Shown here: one piece after another, positions 1-8,210 of the stretch
Numbering within the stretch: position 1 is the first letter of the stretch
How the letters are laid out: each line of letters opens with the position of its first letter
From: Dehalococcoidia bacterium
GTDB lineage: Bacteria; Chloroflexota; Dehalococcoidia; Dehalococcoidales; RBG-16-60-22
DNA length: 32,054 bases
NCBI GenBank assembly: GCA_011192005.1
Contig: DUFB01000049.1
Location: forward strand, 1 to 32,054
Direction of reading: 5' to 3'
Program-made: the position numbers and the translations under genes
The notes under the pieces: model-generated
What the model was told of the DNA's origin: nothing
Databases searched by the model: none
The model's input: only the letters and a program-made list of their open reading frames with translations

Positions 1-464
1 GCAATCTGCTCGCGGCTGGCGCCGGCGGCGAAGCTCTTCTCCTTGAACCTCTTCCGCACCGATTTCGGTTCCAGGCCGGCAATCTTCTTATCGGGTCGCA
101 CCAGCACTGCCGCGGTTATCAGTCCGGTCAGCGGGTCGGCGCAGAAGAGCGCTTTCTCTATGGTCGTTTTAGGGGAGAGACCGTGGGTCTCGTTATGACA
201 GAGGATGGCGCTGGATATCGCTTCGCTGGCGCCCAGGTCGCGGGCAAGGTCGGCACCGAGCTTGCTGTGGGTATTCATGTCCCCTCCGGTTAGCTCGACG
301 TCGATATCATGCAGCAGTCCGGCCAGCCCCCACTCCGCCTCGTTCTCCCCGAAGCGTTTGGCCAGGGCAATCATGATGGCTTCGGTGGCCAGCATGTGCT
401 TGATGAGGTTCTCGTTCTCGACGTTTTCCCTGATTGACTCGAGTGCTTCCTGTCGGTTTATCAT
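1..464 (-). CDS. HD/HDIG-domain protein (partial, runs off the left edge)
   Basis: The reverse strand reads MINRQEALESIRENVENENLIKHMLATEAIMIALAKRFGENEAEWGLAGLLHDIDVELTGGDMNTHSKLGADLARDLGASEAISSAILCHNETHG... with HD motif LLHDID. It is absent from the ORF track because it is open at the window edge. Confidence 0.85.
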   Translation of the reverse strand, partial: MINRQEALESIRENVENENLIKHMLATEAIMIALAKRFGENEAEWGLAGLLHDIDVELTGGDMNTHSKLGADLARDLGASEAISSAILCHNETHGLSPKTTIEKALFCADPLTGLITAAVLVRPDKKIAGLEPKSVRKRFKEKSFAAGASREQI

Positions 465-523
465 CCCTGCCTCAGGCAAAATATATAATATACCGCCTGG
501 ATATTCAAGTCTATCTCGTCGGT

Positions 524-1399
524 CTATTTCTGGCTCTCATCTTTAACGTACAATTTACCGGGCACGGTGGTGAAGTGGAATATGGGCTGGTCGACCCGCT
601 TGAGTATCAGCGGGCAGTGCTTCATTCCCGCCGGCACGAACACCATGGCGCTCCGGGTGATCACCTGCTTCTCGTCTTCCAGCCAGATTTCTATCTCCCC
701 GTGAAGGTTATAAGGGTCTTTCGGGTCGTTCCCGAAAAATCCGATTATCTCGTCAGAATCGTGGGTATGGGGTACATCTTCTAGGGTGGCAGCGGCTTTA
801 AGATACCAGGCCGTGTTCATGTGGAAAGCCCCCTCCACCACGTTCTTGTCCATCCAGAGAATCCGGAAGGCGTACTTTGCGTACGCTTCCGCGATAACCT
901 GTTTCTCCGGCGGTATCTTAAGCTCCGTTACCACGTATTTACCGTAGTCCGCTTCCAGCTTTCTCGCCTCGTCCATTTTCTGCTGGATATACTTCCCGCC
1001 GGTCACGGTGGAATAGTGGAAAATGGGTCTATCAACTTTTCTTAATATCAGGGGACAGTGGTTCATGCCCGCCGGTATGAAAACCATCGCCGTTCTGGTT
1101 ATGAGAAATTTCTGGTCTTCCAGCCAGAATTCTATCTCGCCGTGCAGGTTATATGGGTCTTTCGGGTCGTTGCCGAAGAAGCCGATGATTTCGTCGACGT
1201 CGTGCTGGTGCGATTCCGCCCCGTGCGCCCAGGGCTTCAGGTACCAGGAGCAGTTCATCTGGAATGCCCCTTCCACCACGTTCTCGTCCATCCAGAGTAT
1301 GCGGTTGGCGAATTTCTTATACGCCTCGACGAACTCCGGACGAAAGTCGGGGGTCTTAAGCTCGGTTACCACGTATTTCCCGTACTTGGAATCGGTCAT
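524..1399 (-). CDS. Cupin-like protein with two tandem copies of one domain
   Basis: 291-aa ORF with AGGAG upstream. Two halves share YGKYVVTELK, RILWMD-NVVEGAF, DEIIGFFGNDPKDPYNLHGEIE-WLED and MVF-PAGM-HCPLIL. Confidence 0.8.
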   Translation of the reverse strand: MTDSKYGKYVVTELKTPDFRPEFVEAYKKFANRILWMDENVVEGAFQMNCSWYLKPWAHGAESHQHDVDEIIGFFGNDPKDPYNLHGEIEFWLEDQKFLITRTAMVFIPAGMNHCPLILRKVDRPIFHYSTVTGGKYIQQKMDEARKLEADYGKYVVTELKIPPEKQVIAEAYAKYAFRILWMDKNVVEGAFHMNTAWYLKAAATLEDVPHTHDSDEIIGFFGNDPKDPYNLHGEIEIWLEDEKQVITRSAMVFVPAGMKHCPLILKRVDQPIFHFTTVPGKLYVKDESQK

Positions 1400-1441
1400 T
1401 TTATATAAACTCCTGATAAATCAATTTTTATAAGTGCGATA

Positions 1442-1894
1442 TTATTTTATCCCCCTGATGATATTGTCCTTCACGTATTTTCCGGTCAGGGATATTGCCA
1501 GAAACAGAAAGGGTCGCTCCACTCTCGTTACCCTCAGGGGACAATGCCTCAGTCCGGCGGGGGCGTAAATCAGACAGCTCCTGGTGAGGAGATATTTCTC
1601 GTCTTCCAGCCAGAATTCCACCTCTCCGCCCAGGTCATGGGGATTTTGCGGGTCGCTCCCCAGAAAGCCAACTATCTCGTCGAAATCGTGCGTGTGGGAA
1701 GGGGAACCTTCTTCCTCCGTGGCTTTCCAGTACCAGGAACAGATTACGCTGAAAGCCCCTTTTATTATCTCGTCTTCCAGCCACAGTATGCGGGTCGCTC
1801 TATCGTTATAATGGTGCTCCTCATCCAGTTCCCGTGCTCCTGTAGGCAGTACTAAATCACTCAGGATATATTTCTCGTATTTTCGTCCGGACAT
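1442..1894 (-). CDS. Single-domain paralogue of the neighbouring cupin-like protein
   Basis: Shares DEIVGFLGSDPQNPHDLGGEVEFWLEDEKYLLTR and PAGLRHCPL with the downstream gene. The start at 1894 (MSGRKYEKYIL) follows GAGGAGGT; the longer 1975 start has weaker support. Confidence 0.8.
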   Translation of the reverse strand: MSGRKYEKYILSDLVLPTGARELDEEHHYNDRATRILWLEDEIIKGAFSVICSWYWKATEEEGSPSHTHDFDEIVGFLGSDPQNPHDLGGEVEFWLEDEKYLLTRSCLIYAPAGLRHCPLRVTRVERPFLFLAISLTGKYVKDNIIRGIK

Positions 1895-1977
1895 ATTTTT
1901 ACCTCCTCGACTATTGGAATAGCGTATGCCTATTGTAACATCTTTTGACATTTTATAGTTAATCTCTTCAGTCACTC

Positions 1978-2006
1978 TTGACTTGCCGTACGTTTGATGT
2001 TATCAT
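1978..2006 (+). promoter_or_regulatory. Predicted sigma70 promoter for the 2237 operon leader
   Basis: TTGACT (1978-1983), 17-nt spacer, TATCAT (2001-2006). Confidence 0.55.
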
Positions 2007-2051
2007 TCCACTGACGATATTTATCTGAGAAACGTTGAAAAGGGGGTGTTG

Positions 2052-2114
2052 ATGTTAATTCAAGTTGTTGCCCAGCTCCATAGCGTCTTCACGCCCGCAC
2101 GGGTTTCCGGCTAG
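2052..2114 (+). CDS. Putative 20-aa leader peptide (MLIQVVAQLHSVFTPARVSG)
   Basis: AGGGGG at 2041-2046, then ATG at 2052 and TAG at 2112-2114. It lies between the predicted promoter and tandem terminators. Confidence 0.35.
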   Translation: MLIQVVAQLHSVFTPARVSG

Positions 2115-2140
2115 AATCCTCTTCCCATCATCGAAATCCG

Positions 2141-2170
2141 GCCGTTCCGTCGGGAACGGCTTTTGTATTT
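2141..2170 (+). terminator. Intrinsic terminator/attenuator hairpin 1
   Basis: GCCGTTCC-GTCG-GGAACGGC (8 bp perfect stem, 4-nt loop) followed by TTTTGTATTT. Confidence 0.7.
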
Positions 2171-2178
2171 TATTAGGG

Positions 2179-2206
2179 CCGCGGGTGTGATACGCCGCGG
2201 TTTTTT
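2179..2206 (+). terminator. Intrinsic terminator/attenuator hairpin 2
   Basis: CCGCGG-N10-CCGCGG followed by TTTTTT. Confidence 0.6.
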
Positions 2207-2236
2207 CTTATTCCCCGTAAGTTTATTGGAGGCAAT

Positions 2237-2812
2237 GTGAATATCCCTGATTTTATAACCAGATATTACCAGAAGGGTGAATATCCCTTTATGTCCCTCA
2301 ACGACCTGCCCCTTGGTGAAGCTAATCGGGTGAAGGCGGCCTATTGCTGGAAAAATAATATCGGGCGATTCTATGCCCAGGAAGACTACCTCATACACCG
2401 TAAAGAAATAGAGGACTGGATTTACCATGAATTGATGAGACTCGGTGGCCGTCCCGTAGATACGGTGCCGGTCTACATGACACTGGGGGAATCGCCACAA
2501 GGTGAACATGATATCCGGGAAGAACTACAGCAGAATGCCGAGGAGATAAGGATTCCCCTGGCGGCAATCGATCTGTCGGCGGTCAGTTTTACCTATCCGG
2601 ATAGCATGTACCGGCATATCGTCGATGACCGGGGCAATATTATATCGTCCGGACGTACCAACACCCCCGCGGTATATACTTATGATGATTTGCCGGCGGT
2701 AGTGGGAAAATACCGGGTCTATGATAACTACCGGTTCAATATCGAAGCGCAGGTCTGGGACCGCGCCATGCTGCACCGATACTGGCTGAAAATTAAAGGA
2801 GAAAAACAATGA
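2237..2812 (+). CDS. Hypothetical protein (191 aa)
   Basis: GTG start preceded by GGAGG. Stop overlaps the next ATG (ATGA at 2809-2812). Confidence 0.7.
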   Translation: MNIPDFITRYYQKGEYPFMSLNDLPLGEANRVKAAYCWKNNIGRFYAQEDYLIHRKEIEDWIYHELMRLGGRPVDTVPVYMTLGESPQGEHDIREELQQNAEEIRIPLAAIDLSAVSFTYPDSMYRHIVDDRGNIISSGRTNTPAVYTYDDLPAVVGKYRVYDNYRFNIEAQVWDRAMLHRYWLKIKGEKQ

Positions 2813-3600
2813 ATATAGATAAAACAAGAATGGCCGAATTATTGCGTAATGATAGGTATCCGCGTTCGGACAAGTACGACCCCGAGTGGGTACTGCAGGG
2901 ATGGATGGGCCCCAACGTGCTCTGGCTGACGGAGTGGCTTTGTGAGAGGATGGAGTTCAGGCCCGGTATGCGTGTGCTGGATATGGGCTGCGGCAAAGCG
3001 CTGAGCTCGATATTTCTGGCGAAGGAATTCGGCGTGGAGGTCTGGGCTAACGACCTCTGGATACCCGCCACCGAAAACTGGCAGCGCGTCAGGGAGGTGG
3101 GACTCGAAGACCGGGTGTTCCCCATTCATGCTGAAGCCCACGAGTTGCCCTACGCCGATGAATTCTTCGATGCCATTATCAGCCTGGACTCGTACCAGTA
3201 CTACGGCACCGACGACCTCTATCTGGGTTATTTCTGCAAATTCGTCAGGCCCGGTGGGCAGCTAGGTATCGTTGTTCCGGGGCTGATGCGGGACTTCGAT
3301 GGCCCTTTACCCGAGCACCTGACCCGTATTGTCGCCGACGGTAAGCCATTCTGGGAGCCGGAATGCTGGTGTTTCCATACCGCCGATTGGTGGCGGCAGC
3401 ACTGGGGGAAGGCGGGCCTGGTGGATGTGGAGGTGGCTGATGTCCTGCCGGATGGTTGGAAGGATTGGGTACAATATGAAAAAGCTTGTGGTGAGGCCGG
3501 TACGCTTCTCTTCCCTTCCGAGGAAGAAACCCTTGTCGAAGATGCCGGTCGTTACCTGGCCCTAGTACGCGTGGTGGCGAGGAGGCAGAAAGATGGGTAA
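2809..3600 (+). CDS. SAM-dependent class I methyltransferase
   Basis: Motif I VLDMGCGKALSSIFLA; DAIISLDSYQYYG; FVRPGGQLGIV. RBS AGGAG upstream. Confidence 0.85.
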   Translation: MNIDKTRMAELLRNDRYPRSDKYDPEWVLQGWMGPNVLWLTEWLCERMEFRPGMRVLDMGCGKALSSIFLAKEFGVEVWANDLWIPATENWQRVREVGLEDRVFPIHAEAHELPYADEFFDAIISLDSYQYYGTDDLYLGYFCKFVRPGGQLGIVVPGLMRDFDGPLPEHLTRIVADGKPFWEPECWCFHTADWWRQHWGKAGLVDVEVADVLPDGWKDWVQYEKACGEAGTLLFPSEEETLVEDAGRYLALVRVVARRQKDG

Positions 3601-4681
3601 ATCACCTCAGGGGATTCTACATCAACTGGGCTGGAACTCCTTCTTCGAAGATGAATTCCGTCGCCTGCAATCGGAAGAATGGCAACCATGCCGGGTTATT
3701 TCCCAGCAGAGGGATTCCTGCACGGTACAGGGTGAAAGTGGCGAGTTGAACGTCACTTTAGCCGGCCGGCTCCGCTATCAGGCTGATAACGCCGATGCCT
3801 ATCCGGTCGTAGGCGACTGGGTGGCGGTGACGGTCTCGCCCCGCGAGAAGAAGGGCATTATTCAGGCTATACTACCCCGGAAAAGCAGTTTCATGCGTAA
3901 AGCGGTCGGAGGTCCTACGCGGGAACAGGTCGTCGCCGCCAATGTGGATACGGTATTCCTCGTCAGCGGACTTGACGGCGGGCGGAACTTCAATCTGCGC
4001 AGCATCGAGCGTTACCTTACGGTAGCTTGGAACAGCGGGGCGCAGCCCGTGATTGTCCTCAACAAGGCGGATGTCTGCGAGGATGTCCCGTCACGTGTCA
4101 ACGAGGCTGAGTTCGTCGCTTCGGGCGTTCCCGTTCATGCCGTCAGCGCCCTTACCGGGCTGGGGCTGGAGTTATTAAGTGATTACATTGTTTCGGGTAG
4201 TACCGTGGCCCTGCTGGGGCGGTCCGGTGTCGGTAAGTCGGCCATCATTAACGCCCTGCTCGGCGAGGAACGCCAGGCGGTCCGGGAGGTTCGCGAAAGT
4301 GACCGGCGCGGTCGACATACCACCACCCGTCGCGAGCTTATCCTTCTCCCCTCCGGTGGCGTGGTTATCGATACGCCCGGCATGCGCGAGATTCAGCTCT
4401 GGGGCGAGGAGAGCGCCCTCGGTGACGCCTTTGATGATATCGAAAGACTTGCCGGTGATTGCCGTTTTGCCGATTGTCGGCACGATACCGAACCCGGTTG
4501 CGCCGTCCGGGAGGCAATCCAGCGCGGCGATATTGACGATGCCCGCTTTCGGAGCTACCTCAGACTCAAGCGCGAGTTGATGTTCCTCGAAGCGCGCCGC
4601 AACGACCGTGTCCGCATCGAGGAAAAGGAAAGGTGGAAGAAAATATCGCAGTGGGCAAAGCGGCTCAAGAAAGATAGATAG
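3593..4681 (+). CDS. rsgA: Ribosome small subunit-dependent GTPase RsgA
   Basis: Circularly permuted GTPase order: NKAD, then GRSGVGKS, then DTPGMRE. C-terminal Cys/His zinc motif CRFADCRHDTEPGCAV. Overlaps the upstream gene by 8 bp. Confidence 0.93.
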   Translation: MGKSPQGILHQLGWNSFFEDEFRRLQSEEWQPCRVISQQRDSCTVQGESGELNVTLAGRLRYQADNADAYPVVGDWVAVTVSPREKKGIIQAILPRKSSFMRKAVGGPTREQVVAANVDTVFLVSGLDGGRNFNLRSIERYLTVAWNSGAQPVIVLNKADVCEDVPSRVNEAEFVASGVPVHAVSALTGLGLELLSDYIVSGSTVALLGRSGVGKSAIINALLGEERQAVREVRESDRRGRHTTTRRELILLPSGGVVIDTPGMREIQLWGEESALGDAFDDIERLAGDCRFADCRHDTEPGCAVREAIQRGDIDDARFRSYLRLKRELMFLEARRNDRVRIEEKERWKKISQWAKRLKKDR

Positions 4682-4687
4682 CAATTC

Positions 4688-4717
4688 TTGACCCCCTCCC
4701 CCTTCTCCACGTACAAT
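4688..4717 (+). promoter_or_regulatory. Predicted promoter for ffh
   Basis: TTGACC (4688-4693), 18-nt spacer, TACAAT (4712-4717). ATG at 4727. Confidence 0.45.
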
Positions 4718-4726
4718 TAAACTGTT

Positions 4727-6061
4727 ATGTTTGAAGTCCTCAGTGAAAAACTCGGCAATGTCTTCCGCCTGCTGGGGAACCGCGGCAAACTCACCGAAAA
4801 GGATATCGACGAAGCCCTGCGGCAAGTACGCTTGGCTTTGCTGGAGGCGGATGTTAACTTCAAGGTGGTCAAGGATTTCACTATCCGTGTCAAGGAACGC
4901 TCCCTCGGCAAAGAAGTAATGCAAAGCCTGACCCCCGCCCAGCAGATTATTAAGATCGTCAACGAAGAGCTTATCGCCACCCTCGGCGAGGAAGAGCCGA
5001 GTAAGCTTTCGGTCTCGCCCCAGCCACCCGCGGTGATTATAATGGTCGGGCTTCAGGGCAGTGGCAAGACCACCACCGCCGCCAAGCTGGCGTATCACCT
5101 GAAACACTCCGGGCAAACTCCTCTATTGGTCGCGGCTGATAACCGCCGTCCTGCCGCCATCGAGCAGCTGGTTACCCTGGGCAAACAGCTTGAGGTTGAG
5201 GTTTACCGTGAAGACCCCAAGGTATCGAGCAAGGATATCGCCAGCCACGCCATGTCCCGGGCAAAAAAGATGGGGGCGACCCATGTTATCATCGATACCG
5301 CCGGCCGACTCCACATCGATGAGGAAATGATGGCAGAGCTCGTTCGGGTGAAGAAAGCCGTCAATCCCCACGAGGTTATCCTTGTAGTTGATGCCATGAC
5401 CGGTCAGGATGCCGTCAGGGTGGCGGAGGAGTTCCACGCCAGGGTCGATGTCACCGGGCTGATACTTACCAAGATGGACGGCGATGCCCGCGGTGGTGCC
5501 GCCCTGTCGATAAGGTGGGTCAGCGGCGTGCCGATTAAATTCATCGGCATCGGGGAGAAGGTGGATGCTTTCGAGCCCTTCCACCCCGACCGGCTCGCTT
5601 CACGTATTCTCGGTATGGGGGACGTTTTAACCTTTATTGAGAAAGCCGAAAAGACTCTCGACGAAGAGAAAGCCCTTGAACTGCAGAAGAAGGTTAAAAC
5701 AGCCACCTTTAACCTGGAGGACTTTCTGGAACAGCTCAGGGCTATCAGGAAGATGGGTCCCATCACCCAGCTGGCGGATATGCTGCCGGGGATAGGCAAG
5801 ATTGCCAGTCGCCTGCCCGACGGCGCTCAGGAGGAGCAACTCAAGAAGGTCGAAGCCATTGTCCTCTCCATGACCCCCGAGGAAAGGCAGAACCCCGGTA
5901 TCATCGGTGGCAGTCGACGGCGCCGCATCGCTAACGGCAGCGGTACCCGCACCAGCGATGTTAATCAGCTGCTTTCGCAATTCCAGCAGATGCAGAAGCT
6001 CATGAAGATGGGTGCCAGGGGTAAAGTGCCCAGGAATATTATGAATATGTTCGGGGGATAA
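4727..6061 (+). CDS. ffh: Signal recognition particle protein Ffh (SRP54)
   Basis: GLQGSGKTTTAAKLA, DTAGRLHIDEEMM, TKMDGDARGGAALS. Met-rich C-terminal M domain (FQQMQKLMKMGARGKV). Confidence 0.96.
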   Translation: MFEVLSEKLGNVFRLLGNRGKLTEKDIDEALRQVRLALLEADVNFKVVKDFTIRVKERSLGKEVMQSLTPAQQIIKIVNEELIATLGEEEPSKLSVSPQPPAVIIMVGLQGSGKTTTAAKLAYHLKHSGQTPLLVAADNRRPAAIEQLVTLGKQLEVEVYREDPKVSSKDIASHAMSRAKKMGATHVIIDTAGRLHIDEEMMAELVRVKKAVNPHEVILVVDAMTGQDAVRVAEEFHARVDVTGLILTKMDGDARGGAALSIRWVSGVPIKFIGIGEKVDAFEPFHPDRLASRILGMGDVLTFIEKAEKTLDEEKALELQKKVKTATFNLEDFLEQLRAIRKMGPITQLADMLPGIGKIASRLPDGAQEEQLKKVEAIVLSMTPEERQNPGIIGGSRRRRIANGSGTRTSDVNQLLSQFQQMQKLMKMGARGKVPRNIMNMFGG

Positions 6062-6079
6062 AAAGGAGGTTTGTACATA

Positions 6080-6757
6080 ATGAAAGGCCAGAGATATTTC
6101 ACCGATGAAGAACTGAAGGAAATGGGTCGGCGGACACTGGATGTCCTTATCGAAGCTATTGACGCCGGATATAAGGAAAAGGCCAAAGAACTGGCTCAGC
6201 GCATGTATAAGGAGTTCAATTACCTCCATGACGGCTATTTCACCTGGGTTACCGGTCTGCAAACATATATATATGAGAAACTCGGTGTTGATGCCGTCGA
6301 AGAAGCCGAACGCTTCGCCCATACCATCGAGTCGAAAATAGCCTTCATCCCCTCCGGCAAGACCGACTTCCGCGAGCGCGTGATTGACATGCTCGGTGGC
6401 TTGCGGGGGCACCTGCAACCGATTGAAATTAAAGAGGATGACGAGAAGGTGACCCTTACGATGAAGCCCTGCGGCTCTGGGAAGAGGCTCATTCAGAAGG
6501 GCGGCTACGAGGCGGGGCTGGCCAGGGTCAGGGAACCGCACCGCATTACCTGGGGCATGAAGGACTTTCCCCTCTACTGCGTCCACTGTCCGGTGATGGA
6601 GGCTCTGGGTATTGAGAGTACTGGCGATTTTGCCTTCTGTCGTTTTGTCTCCGATCCCGTCGGTGAGGAAGACTGCCAGTTCGTCTTTTACAAGGACCCG
6701 GTGGATATTCCCGAGGAGTTTTATACCCGGATAGACAAGAAAAAACCAGCAGTTTAA
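6080..6757 (+). CDS. Conserved hypothetical protein with Cys motifs (PLYCVHCPVMEALG...AFCRF)
   Basis: AAAAGGAGGT upstream; the ATG at 6080 is preferred over the TTG at 6071. Cys pattern resembles anaerobe proteins with a CxxC-type ligand; family uncertain. Confidence 0.7.
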   Translation: MKGQRYFTDEELKEMGRRTLDVLIEAIDAGYKEKAKELAQRMYKEFNYLHDGYFTWVTGLQTYIYEKLGVDAVEEAERFAHTIESKIAFIPSGKTDFRERVIDMLGGLRGHLQPIEIKEDDEKVTLTMKPCGSGKRLIQKGGYEAGLARVREPHRITWGMKDFPLYCVHCPVMEALGIESTGDFAFCRFVSDPVGEEDCQFVFYKDPVDIPEEFYTRIDKKKPAV

Positions 6758-6804
6758 CATCGCCGTTCGACTTATCCCGGATTATATCCCTCGTTTGGAT
6801 TTAC

Positions 6805-6861
6805 CACTCCCCCCTCCAGCCGGTTCCATATTACCGGGTTGAAATACTGGAGAGGGGAGTG
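6805..6861. repeat. Long imperfect inverted repeat with an inner hairpin, between convergent genes
   Basis: CACTCCCCCCTCCAG (6805-6819) pairs with CTGGAGAGGGGAGTG (6847-6861), one mismatch. Inner CCGGT/ACCGG. Confidence 0.75.
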
Positions 6862-6908
6862 TAAAAAGAGGAGGTATTAATCAAACACCGTATCTGCTGC
6901 GGAAAAGA

Positions 6909-8153
6909 TCAGTCATCCTTTACCCCGCTTTCAGCCGTGGAATTCTCCTCCACCTTCTGGTATTCCAGATTCATCAGGCTCTTGCTGAATAAAGCCAGGG
7001 TAAGAATAATCAGCCATGCCCCGCTGGCGATAAAGTAGAGTGAGCGTATACCGAAAGTGTCTGCCACCGGTCCGCCGATTATCAGTCCCAGTGGAAATGC
7101 CGCCGTTACCAATGAACCATATAGCGCGAATACCCGACCCTGCATGTCCCTGGCGACAACAGATTGCATGATGGCGGTACTCGGTGCACCAAAAAACGAA
7201 CCGCCCACTCCCATGAAAAACATGGCGGGTATAGTGGTAGCGTAGTAAATAGCGGGAGATGTTAGCCCCAGTCCTATACTGCAGGGTATCATTATCATAA
7301 GGCCCAGTATGGCGGTATGTATACGCCTTGATAGGCCGCCCCATACTCCCAGTAATAATCCGCCCAGCAAACCGCCGATGCCGCTGGCGGATGTCAGCCA
7401 GCCCAGCTTCAGTACGTCCCCCTCCAGGTGTTCGTTTACCAGTACCGGTATCAGACTGGACGCCGGCGCTACGAAGAATATGAGTAAAGCCATCATGCAT
7501 ATTAGTATTACCAGTCCGCGTCGTCCCCAGATATAGTGGAAGCCCTGCTTTATATCGCCGAAGTAATCAGGTTTCACTGCCAGGGTAGTGCGCGGCGGTC
7601 GTGGTATTGCCAGCGGCAGCAGGCAGGCAACCGCTATTACCGCCGTGATGATATCCACGAGAAGAACTCCCTGCATCGGCAGCGATTCCATGAGGAAAGC
7701 ACCTGCGGGTGGCCCCACTACCTTGATGCCGTTGTGTAACATCTGAAAAAGTCCGTTGGCACGTACCAGGTTTTTTCCCGGTACTATCATCGGGATTGAA
7801 GCCCCCAGCGCCGGGATCTGGAACGTATCACCGACAGCCCTGGCTATCATGATTAAATAGATATGCCATATTTCTACACTGTCCGTATAGAACAGGACGA
7901 CCAGCACCAGCGTTAACAGCATGACGTAGAGGTCGGCAAATATCATTATTTTTTTCCGGTCCCACCGGTCCACCAGTGGTCCCACGAAAGGACCCAGAAT
8001 TATCTGGGGAATCATCGCCACCATTAATGCCGTAGCCAGTACCGTGGCGGAGCCGGTCTCCTTGGTCAGGTACCACGCCAGCGCGAACTGCACCACCGCA
8101 CTTCCGAACAGGGAAGCCGCCTGGCTGGACCACAATACGAAGAATTTTTTCAA
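6909..8153 (-). CDS. MFS transporter
   Basis: 414 aa, about 12 hydrophobic segments. MFS signature GPFVGPLVDRWDRKKIMIFADL. Confidence 0.88.
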   Translation of the reverse strand: MKKFFVLWSSQAASLFGSAVVQFALAWYLTKETGSATVLATALMVAMIPQIILGPFVGPLVDRWDRKKIMIFADLYVMLLTLVLVVLFYTDSVEIWHIYLIMIARAVGDTFQIPALGASIPMIVPGKNLVRANGLFQMLHNGIKVVGPPAGAFLMESLPMQGVLLVDIITAVIAVACLLPLAIPRPPRTTLAVKPDYFGDIKQGFHYIWGRRGLVILICMMALLIFFVAPASSLIPVLVNEHLEGDVLKLGWLTSASGIGGLLGGLLLGVWGGLSRRIHTAILGLMIMIPCSIGLGLTSPAIYYATTIPAMFFMGVGGSFFGAPSTAIMQSVVARDMQGRVFALYGSLVTAAFPLGLIIGGPVADTFGIRSLYFIASGAWLIILTLALFSKSLMNLEYQKVEENSTAESGVKDD

Positions 8154-8210
8154 CGCGATATACCTCTCGTCGTGTCACACTTTTTATACCGGGAGGGATT
8201 TTGATCGTGG

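Noticed and set aside
2013-2236. Known riboswitch class in the 2237 leader
   Set aside because: Compared by eye with TPP, SAM, cobalamin, guanidine and T-box core motifs; no convincing match, so it is reported only as a generic attenuator/sRNA candidate.
4175-5116. 313-aa minus-strand ORF
   Set aside because: Antisense to rsgA and ffh, both strongly supported; the translation is low-complexity without recognisable domains.
6071-6079. TTG start for the 6080 gene
   Set aside because: The ATG at 6080 has better SD spacing and is more conventional.
5627-6760. 377-aa minus-strand ORF
   Set aside because: Antisense to the ffh 3' half and the 6080 gene; no RBS or domain.
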